Source: Pseudeuparius sepicola
Taxonomy: Eukaryota > Arthropoda > Insecta > Coleoptera > Anthribidae
Length of the DNA: 64,000 nt
Direction: 5' to 3'
NCBI GenBank assembly: GCA_963920635.1
Contig: OY987303.1
Span: forward strand, 57,312,278-57,376,277
The position numbers were made by a program, and so were the translations under genes. Below are positions 1 to 8,900 of this stretch, one piece after another (position 1 is the stretch's first letter; every line of letters begins with the position of its first letter). The notes beneath the pieces are model-generated. The model made no database searches. It was not told the DNA's origin and saw only the letters and a program-made list of their open reading frames with translations.

Positions 1-290
1 AATTTTTACTGTACGCAGCTCAAACTAATCACCACACTATTTGGCACCTTTTTAATATCGAAACTTCGCGAAAACTCATGGAAAAACCTCGTGTTTACTT
101 ACGCCATTTTCGCGTACTCTCGTATTCTCTCTACTCTACTTACGCCTATGGAGGCAGTGTCACATAATATAGAACTCGACTGCGGTCGCAGTGGCTGTTT
201 AGTGGGCGTGGTTCCGCTGCCAAGCGAATATCGATGTGATCGGAGTACACTGTTATAGCAGATACAGTTATAACTAGAAATATTTCTAAT
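1..290. repeat. Dispersed repeat, first part (inverted copy at 41030-41532)
   Basis: The first 290 bases match, in reverse complement, 41225-41532; the block with CTGCCAAGCGAATAT and the ends near TTTACTGTAC are easy to align. The match resumes at about 1960-2105 against 41165-41030. This copy is therefore split by about 1.7 kb, which includes the hAT element at 823-1943. Its class is unknown, and the window edge may cut it. Confidence 0.7.
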
Positions 291-822
291 TTTCAGATAA
301 AAAAATGTATAATCTAATCGAATTATATCGACACAATGAATGTCTATGGGACATTTTTATAGTCACCTCAATATATTTTTCGTATGGGAGACGTGCAAAA
401 TTTTGGAAATCTCCGTCTACTGGTAATATAATTCAGTCAAAACGTGAGAAGGCGTTTTCACCCTATATACAAAGTGGAACTGAACTTCTAGTCAAAAATG
501 AAACCACGTATTCTTGGAGTCAAAATAAGAGCACTTTTTCATATATTTTTTTTCTCTTACGGACCATAGTTTTTTTTATACAGAGCGTAGAAGTTTGGAG
601 AAAAATACACATATTTCTTAGTATCTCTAGAAGTAGAAGAGATATTTTCTTCAAACTTGGCGTGTCACATGAGCAGATGAGCCGTCAAACTTAAGGTTGA
701 CATGAAGCTTCTGAGGCTCCCAGTTGCGGAGATACAGGGTGTTATTTAAATTAATTAGTTCACAAAAATATGAATACCTTGTATAATCGCATTTTTTAAA
801 TTTTTTTAAATTCGTTTTATAA
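291..822. other. Non-coding stretch inside the split repeat
   Basis: AT-rich sequence absent from the 41-kb copy of the surrounding repeat. A 129-codon open frame at 305-694 has no recognisable domain and looks like chance. No RNA gene or terminal repeat seen. Confidence 0.4.
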
Positions 823-1943
823 CACGGGCGTAGCCAGGATTTAGTTTTGGGGGGGGGGTTTAGTTTGAGAAGTAAATAAAACAACAAAAATATACTTACA
901 TGAAATTTAATATCTATATATTCATCCGAAAAACTACGACATATTTATAAAGTTCTTAACTTTAAATGAAATGGATAAATTAATTTCGTTCCTCTGCGCT
1001 AAATCTAAAACCATTAAAGAAGAAATCTTCGGCTTTTTCTTTTAAATATATCCACTACTTCATCTGCATGAATTTCTGTTCCATAGTGAATGTTCATTAA
1101 CCATTAAGTCTGTTTTCACTTGTAGTGTTTCGTAAATAGTTTTTCAGTCTCCTTAGGCTCGAGAAAGACCTTTCTGGGGTAGCAGTGGATACAGGAATGG
1201 TAGCCAAGATTTGTAGTAATGTGTAAATATTAGGATAAAGGTTTTTATCGCACATATCTAGGCATTCCAAACTAGATTTCGGGGTAGGCAGTCTTCTTAT
1301 CAGCATGCAAGGTAGCTGAAGCTTTGATAGCTAAATCCAAATTTGTTTCTTTATTAGAAACCCCTTGACCTTGACTACACCACTTTTTCCAGTAGTCCAT
1401 ACCTTTAGGTTTATCACCCTTCCTTTTTTTCCCCTCCATTTTTCGACAGTAATAATGATTCACGTATCTATCCTTAACAAGGTCATCGAATAACAGTGCA
1501 CTAAAATTACTCACTTACACGGTACACTTAATTCTCTTTACTATTCATTCACCACTTTTCACTTTTATTCGCTTCGAGTTCGCATGGAACAATACTGCCG
1601 TAAGCGCGGTCACGCGCCGCGGCGCCGCTTATATAGCAGCCCAGTAGCCGTCCAGAAACTTCTACGAACTTCCACAAAGTTCCGCTCATTTCGACCTAGG
1701 GGCGTGGCGAATAATCGAGAAACAACGCAAAGTGTCCCTACAATACAAAATAGTTCGGCTGCAACTGCGTCTGCCTCTCGTCAAAAGATGGCGCTAGGCG
1801 CTACTATTACTACATAATATATTCAAACGTAATAATAATTTAACTCTTCACTCCTCGTATTTTTTCGGTATAATATTAGGTAATATTTTGCTTATTTCGG
1901 GGGGGGGGGGGGGGTTGAACTCCCGAAACCCCCTACGCCCGTG
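823..1943 (-). mobile_element. Internally deleted hAT transposon, copy 1
   Basis: The termini are CACGGGCGTAG at the left and its reverse complement at the right. They are flanked by the perfect 8-bp target duplication TTTTATAA (815-822 and 1944-1951), as expected for the hAT superfamily. Long G and C runs lie just inside both ends, and the right end can fold into a hairpin. The minus strand carries a short N-terminal frame joined to the hAT C-terminal dimerisation region. Copies 2 and 3 differ from it at few positions, so spread was recent. It sits inside the split repeat of 1-2105. Confidence 0.93.
1097..1514 (-). pseudogene. hAT transposase remnant, copy 1
   Basis: The 80-codon frame 1514-1272 starts MSNFSALLFDD and has no recognised domain. 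It overlaps in another phase a frame (1306-1097) that reads ATIPVSTATPERSFSSLRRLKNYLR, the typical C-terminal dimerisation motif of hAT transposases of the ZMYM1-like group. The frame switch near 1280-1306 marks the internal deletion that removed the catalytic core. A 7-bp deletion shared with copy 2 stops the frame after RLNG. Confidence 0.85.
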
Positions 1944-2694
1944 TTTTATAATTAATATAATTAATAATAAAAAAAGTTTTTGCATGAAAATACAATTGCA
2001 TTTTTAAAATATAGTTTATTATTAAAGATTTTAAAAAACTTGAAATAAATTAGGTGGGTCATTGATCAAATGACTTTATGGCGAAGCCGCTCCTGCTCCG
2101 AATTACTGAAATCGTTCGCGATACTTGTTCTTGCCGGGCAATAGAAGTTGTTTGCTGAAATCTCCGTCTGGTGTATACAAGCCGCTGCGAATGAAATTAA
2201 AAATATCCACGATACTGCAATAAAAAAAATCTATGCAGCGAAGGGTGGAAGCTCGTATTAGCGATGAAGTTACGTCGCTAAGAAGTGGAGTGCTGAAAAC
2301 AAATTAGTGAAGTGGTTAGTGTGATTTCAAGGAATTATCTGACTTCTCACACTTCTCACCGCAAGACATTTTGACAGTGACCGCAAGGTTATACCCATAA
2401 AATATTAAAAGGGGACTCACAAGAAACATAGAAGAATTATACCGTTTCCTTTACAACCCTGTCCCCTGCCTATACCCTGTAAAAAAAGCCGTGGTGATCG
2501 ATCAAACCCTTAATCAAGTCGTCAAACTACCCCCCAACTTCATCGCCGTCTAGCGGTAAGAAAAACTTAATCCCCTTGACGTGCATTCACCGTGCAATTT
2601 AGAGAAGTTTGTACTACTCTATTACTGCTGACAAGTACAAATTTCCAGCCATATTTGTTTGTATATAAAGCGTCGTCTCGTGCTTCCGCCGAAA
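1944..2694. other. Upstream region of the NRF gene
   Basis: 1960-2105 is the second part of the dispersed repeat that starts the window. 2290-2335 shares short blocks with 44165-44195 and 44340-44360. From about 2400 the sequence seems single-copy and should hold the promoter or an untranslated first exon. GTATATAAAG at 2661-2670 resembles a TATA box but lies only about 25 bases before the ATG. TTTCCAG ending at 2649 could instead be an acceptor for a 5' UTR exon. Confidence 0.4.
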
Positions 2695-2923
2695 ATGAAC
2701 GTGCTCGCGGCGTTTATTTTATTTTATGCATTTAATGATGTGGCCGCGAAAAATGTGTCGGAGAACGTTCGTACTCCTGTCAAACTTACAATGAAGCAGG
2801 GATTGATCATGAACCAGGTTATAAACACTTTTGTTCTGACAAATGTTAAAAACGAGTTGTGTAGAAACCATTCGGAAGAGTTTAAAGAAGGTTTGCGAGC
2901 ACTAGAACCTTGGGCGATAAAAA
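2695..2923 (+). CDS. NRF gene exon 1
   Basis: ATG at 2695 in the context GAAAATGAA starts a hydrophobic signal peptide. The exon ends after GCGATAAAA at donor GTAAGC (2924), phase 1, encoding residues 1-76 and the first base of Met77. Reading through the donor gives only a short tail and a stop. Confidence 0.88.
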
Positions 2924-5900
2924 GTAAGCGAAGGTTCATACAAATGTCAGAGAATAGAGGGAGTAAGAACAAAAAGTAAATAGAGCCAACATATTTTTGA
3001 GTGATGCCACGTACTCCATTGTTTACAGGATTTTATTTCAAAATAATGGGGTTAAATCAGGACACACTTCCCATGACATTAAATTAACTTAAAGTAACTA
3101 CTAATTCCTTGTATGTGCCAATTTTAAATTAAACTAAATTGCTCTGTAACTATAGCATGCTAATTATCGCTTTAATAAAGTCGTCAACAGACACTTCATA
3201 TCGCCCAACATGGCAACGCTGCAGTTTGTGTTTTTTACCCCAGTGTTATTTTCTCTGACTGTTTCGTGTTTTCAAAGTTTTATTTATTAATTAATATTTG
3301 TTTTTGTTTAAAAAGCCATATCACTTATAACTATTTACGCAAGTATATTCTAAGATCTGTGAAATTATGGCACGGCTATCCACCGCATTTCGCTGCACAA
3401 GTGGCCAGCCGTCGAACAGTGTAACTCATGCAAGTATTGGTGATATATAGAAGATATATCTATCTATCATCCCTGTCTCCTTCATCTCTTTTTATTACTA
3501 CTAATACCAGGTTCGGTTTAATATGGTCAAAAAAGTGTTTTGTCTCGTATTTTATTGCCGAGGCGCCTTTTCTTGAGCTACCCTGGTAAAATATAAATGA
3601 ACTCGCTCAGAACACAGTGATATATTATGACGCGCGATCTATTTCATAGCATTTACCACGCTCTGCAACGTGTAAAAATACCAGACGTATCAGCAGAAAT
3701 CACCCGTATAAAATTCAAAGGTTTTTATGCGGTCGACGTCGACCTAGTCAAGGAGGCAGCCAATAAAAAAGCGAGCGTAGCGATTTGATTGGTCGGCGTT
3801 TCGGAGATCCACGGAGCAGGTGTCGACGTGGGCCAGTTAGGCCAGTATAACCAGTCCCGTGCGCGGAAATAAGGATTGCGCTTTATTTTGCGGATTTTGG
3901 TTTTGTGTACAGATTTTTGTGTGAAACAAAATTATTGGTTTGCTTTGGTTTAAATTATTTCAAAGTTTATTTTATTATTTTTTGGGGCATTTATATAAAA
4001 TTTGTATATTATTATTAAGGGCCGCGCGTCGACTAAGACTCGATCTTGTTTTACAAAACAAACGTCGCTCAAGCGTTTTTATGCTGTTCCAAGTGACTTC
4101 ATTTATGCCATACGCGTGATGTTTGTTTACTTTGGTAAATTTCCGTTTTATGTTGGTTGACTACAAACGTATGCATTTTGATGCTTTTGCTTCCTCTATT
4201 CTTGGTTATTTTATACAAATATAATCCAAGAGCCGGCCGCATGATTTCAACTCTCATAAGATTGTAGAATAAGATGTTATGTAAAATGTAGACAGTATAT
4301 TTCTTTACTTGAAGCGAGTAGGTTGCCTCAGATAATATAGGCCCGATCATTGTTATTTAAAGAAGTTGTGGATAATTTTTATTTTTTTAATAGGTACAAT
4401 CTGTCCCACGAACATATTTACTACTTTTCCGCAAAAGTCTTTTGACAAATTCGAAAAGTGCCGTTCTAAAAATCAAAGAAGATGGTAAATTTCTTAATTG
4501 GGTCTTGTACTTTCCTCCAGTACTAAAAGAAACCTCGAAAATCCGATATTTAACCAAATTTACCGACTCCCGATTTCCAAGTTTCGAGAAACGGGACGGC
4601 TGTAGAATTAGCGAAATTGACGGGAAATCCTGAGGAACCGCTCTTATAAATTGCGCGTTTTTTCTCATTTGTTAATTTTTCTGGGGCACCGGAAACATCT
4701 GCACCTCACCTGAAGACTAGAGGGAAGCTTTAAAAATTCGGACCCCAGGGCCCCGAGCCGAAATAACTTAGCTGTAGCTCGGTGAAAAAGGGCAATTTCT
4801 GACAGTTTTCGGCTTTTAGGTGACGGGAAATGCCGGCCAATCACGTAAAAAAGATGCGCCCCACCTGTGTTGGTCGTTTTTTTCGTCGAAAATCCTTAAT
4901 AAATCGAAAACGGGAAATATTTACCTGAAAAAGTTTCTTTAAATATGTTGACCCGTTCTCCGGCCATCTCGGCGTACCGTCAGATCTCCCGAAAAACGCG
5001 TTTGACAAAATTTTTCCTGCGCATCAAGAGGTTGTAACGGTTGAAAGAAAATAATAAATTCTAAAATTCTATCTTTTAAATTGGTTTAATCTTTCTAGTG
5101 AACTTTCATTTCAAATTTTATTCCGCGCAAATGTTTCCGATAGGTGCTACCGCCCGTTAATTTCGAATTTCAAATTAACCTTAATTTTTATTTCTCCTAT
5201 TTCAAATTATTAAATAGTTTATCAAGGTATCCATGTCCTTATTAGGTTGTACTCGTGTTATAGTGTCCAAATTGCCGTAATCTTACTTGGGGAGAGTTGT
5301 TTGGGTGACTTTGGGGTTTGAATTTGAATTGTGTACGCCAGTTTTTCGGTGAAACGTAGTAAGTACCTACCCAGGTGGGGAGGCACCCGGCCGTTGGTTC
5401 GCTTTTGGGATCCCGCCAGTACCACCAGGCCGTGCATGGAGTGTGTTTGCTCGACCATATTTCCGTTTTGGCATTTTTTTTGCTTCCAAATTTTGGGATA
5501 TTTTGGAAATATTTGGCCCAGAAGATTGGTGTTCATCCGATAGTTGTTTTGAGTTGGAGTGGAACCCAGTTATCAGCTTTTTGCTGGATTTGTAGCAAAA
5601 CCTCCTGCATTGGCAAGTGCGCCATTTTGTAGGGAAGTGAAATGTTCAACCGTTTTCGTTTTGTAGGAAGTTAAATTCCTGTTCGATATCGTTTTTCTTG
5701 AAGTAAACCACGACCTATGTACTTTGGGAATACACAGAAGCCACCTACCATCATTGTAAGTTAAAATTACGTAACCTTTAGAACGAAGATTTCATAATTC
5801 GAGTTTTCAGGGCTTTTCGTTACAAGTCAGGAAATCATCGTCTTCCGAATTTTCGTCAATATTTTCCTTGGATCTGCGGGTTACCTAACGGCGGTGTGGA

Positions 5901-8900
5901 AGCCAGCCCCAGGTCAATGTGGTTCAAAGTGCGAGAACCAACAGCCCCAGCGAGAGATAGAGAGGAGAACCCTGTACCTGCGTCGAACCAGATAAGATAC
6001 CTACCTATTAGCTTTACTAACCTTTTGTGATAACGTGCTGAAGTGGCGTAAACCTTTTTTTATTATTAATTGTATTTTTTAAGACTTTTATTTTAATGTG
6101 TGTTCGGTTTAGCTGATTAGCTAATATTGCAGTCATATTTATTACATAAAGGAACTCTGTTTGGGGTTTTCGCAATTTAGTGGGTAAATCCAGTAATTTT
6201 ACCTTGTGCGCTGAGTGTGATCACACGAGGACCATAGTAACATAATTATTATTATTGTTCTTAAGTTACATAATGGGATTAAAAACACATAGAAACCTAC
6301 TACTACAATGATCATCCTGTGATACTCCCAACGGGTAATAAATTTATACCTTATTTTTTTCAAATCAATCAGACCTATTATTTCTCCTAAAAAGTACGTT
6401 TTGATATAAATATTTTATCCTCTAATTAATGAAGGTATTTGCGGGTCTGCCCAGGTTTACATTTGATTATGTAAGTTTTCTGGCTTAAACTGCCTAAGTC
6501 AGTGGCGCTATAAAGTAGATAATTTTTATTTCTATTTAATTTTCTTTTTAATTGGAAACCCACTCCCCAGTTCGACTGAGCTAGAAAGGGAGTTTTGCTA
6601 CGCAACCAGGTCAGACCGTTGTTATACTTTTTTTGTTTGTTCCCTATAAAAATTAATTTGTTGGAAGTCGTAACAAGGTATATGGCCGTATTTAACAGCG
6701 GAGGATTTTCGGGGCCCCGAAAATACGCCTGTCGGATTTCTAAAAGACCAAGGAACCCTTTTTTATTGTTGCTCCATGGACCTTCTTTCCTATTTTGTTC
6801 TATATAATCATATTATATGAGAGTAAAAGATTTGCCTACTAAAAATTAACCACAACTTCTTTAAATAACAATGATGGGGCCCATATAAATTGAGGCAACC
6901 CTCGCTTCAAGTAAAGAAATATACTCTCTACATTTTACACTATATCTTATTCTATACAAGCTTATGAGAGTTGAAATCACGCAGCCGGCTCTCGTACTAT
7001 AATAGTACTCTACGCACAAGTTATTAGTAACAGTAACATAACTTTTTTGTTATACATAGTGTTTGACGCTTCATCTAAACTGATGCCTGGGGTCCTACAA
7101 GGCAATATGGCAGAACCAGGATCTTACGAACAGTGCCTGAACATCCACGAAGAAACTAAGTACGGACCAATCAAAGGAAGGCACTGCGGTTTTCGGATAA
7201 CACTAACAGAGGAACTCATGAAAATCGTCTTAAAAATTTCGAGAAATATTTCAGAGAAGGTTTGCAACTATTTTAAAGTGAAAATTTGTTTGATTTATAT
7301 TTGCAGAACTACTATCGTTTAAAAAAAACAGTCCTGGACGACACAAAATTGGTGTGGTCGGTTTGTGTTCCTCACTCTTGTACAAACGTGGATGTTCTTC
7401 CGCATTATAACAAAACTATACAAGAGGTGGCGGAAGGTTTGAACCTCAGCATTTCATTGAAGAAGGAACATTGTGTTTCTAAAGATGATTTCCCAAAAAT
7501 TACCACAGGAACTTATATTTTTATGTATCTATGATATAGATCCCCAATTTTCTTTGGTTACATTAATTTTTACAGATTTATTTGTGGAAGTATCATAGCT
7601 ATTGTAATAATTTGCACACTGTTAGATCTATGTAGTTCAAGAGAAAATTCAAGCAGCGTAGTAGGCATTTTCTCTGTTATAAAAAATGGAAAAATGTTGC
7701 TAAACACAAACCATAACAATGATCACTTGGGCTGTTTGCATGGATTGAGGTTTCTTAGTGTTTTCTATGTAGTGGTAGGTCACAGATATGTACATTTAAT
7801 GGCGAATCCAACTGTAAATTCAATAGAATTAGTGTCGGTAAGTACCTACTTGAATTTTGCATTGTTGGAACTTACATGTAGGTTTACAGTGGGTTGAAAC
7901 GATTTTCAGCACCGTGGTTACAGGTGGTACGGTCAGCGTGGATTCATTTTTCTTGATCGGCGCAGTGCTGCTAAGTTACAATTTTTTCAACACGGTAACA
8001 AAGACCAACAGGTTTAATATATTTTACTTTTATTTGTATAGACACTTAAGGATAGATGCGCCACTGATCTTTGCCATAGTAGTGCACGCGTTAGCCCTTC
8101 AACATTTCGGGGGTGGACCATTTTACTACGACTTCAGCTACGGATCTCAGAAACCCTGTCAGGTTTTCTGGTGGACCGTAATTCTGCACATCCAAGCGTA
8201 TGTTAACAAAAAATTTCTGGTACGTATATATCTATAGCGGAAACTTTCCCGTATTTTCGACCTGAATTGAATCGGAACAATTATCGGGGAAAGAAAAAGG
8301 AAAAAGAACCAACTGTGTAGATAAAACCGAATGATATATAGCTTCAACTTTGCTAATTTCGAGGGAATTTTATTAACCCCCAGGCTGTTTTCTCAATTAA
8401 ACCCAGAAATTAAAATAAAACATTCTAACGAACTGAAATAATATACTATGCAACCAGCATTTAATGATACCTTAACCTTAATTATTAGGATACGAATATG
8501 ACAATTACGACTTAAGCCATAGGCGAGTGTCACAACGGATATGAGTATCATAATAGCCATTAAAGTGTGAGTTTTTCATACACTATTTTTCCTACGACCA
8601 AACCATAAATATAAAAATAAGTAGAAAAATAGAAGATGTTTCGCTAAAAAATGTAATAATGTACAGAACGTTCCTTATAAAAAAATCATCTCATTTGTCA
8701 CCACAATTTCGTGGTACATTCTGTATAACTGAAAATATTTTTAAAATATTTTTTTTTTGGTTCCCTTAATACGTCACATTTTATTTTTCTTTAATATATC
8801 TTTTCTTAGGCCAGTTTTGATATTTCCACACACTATTGCCCCACCCTGTATAAAATTATTATATTATTTGAAAACGAAATTAATGTTATTGAATAAAGTT

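Noticed and set aside
305..694. 129-codon forward frame
   Set aside because: Low-complexity AT-rich composition, no domain, inside an insertion in a dispersed repeat.
1584..1817. Forward frame starting MEQYCRKRGHAPRRRL in hAT copy 1 (also in copies 2 and 3)
   Set aside because: It is the antisense of the element's own promoter and leader, differs in length among copies through indels, and shows no domain.
1898..1943. G-run/C-run as an independent regulatory G-quadruplex
   Set aside because: It belongs to every copy of the hAT element and varies in length as expected of a homopolymer; no separate function can be argued.
2724..2972. Minus-strand frame opposite NRF exon 1
   Set aside because: Shadow of the real exon on the other strand.
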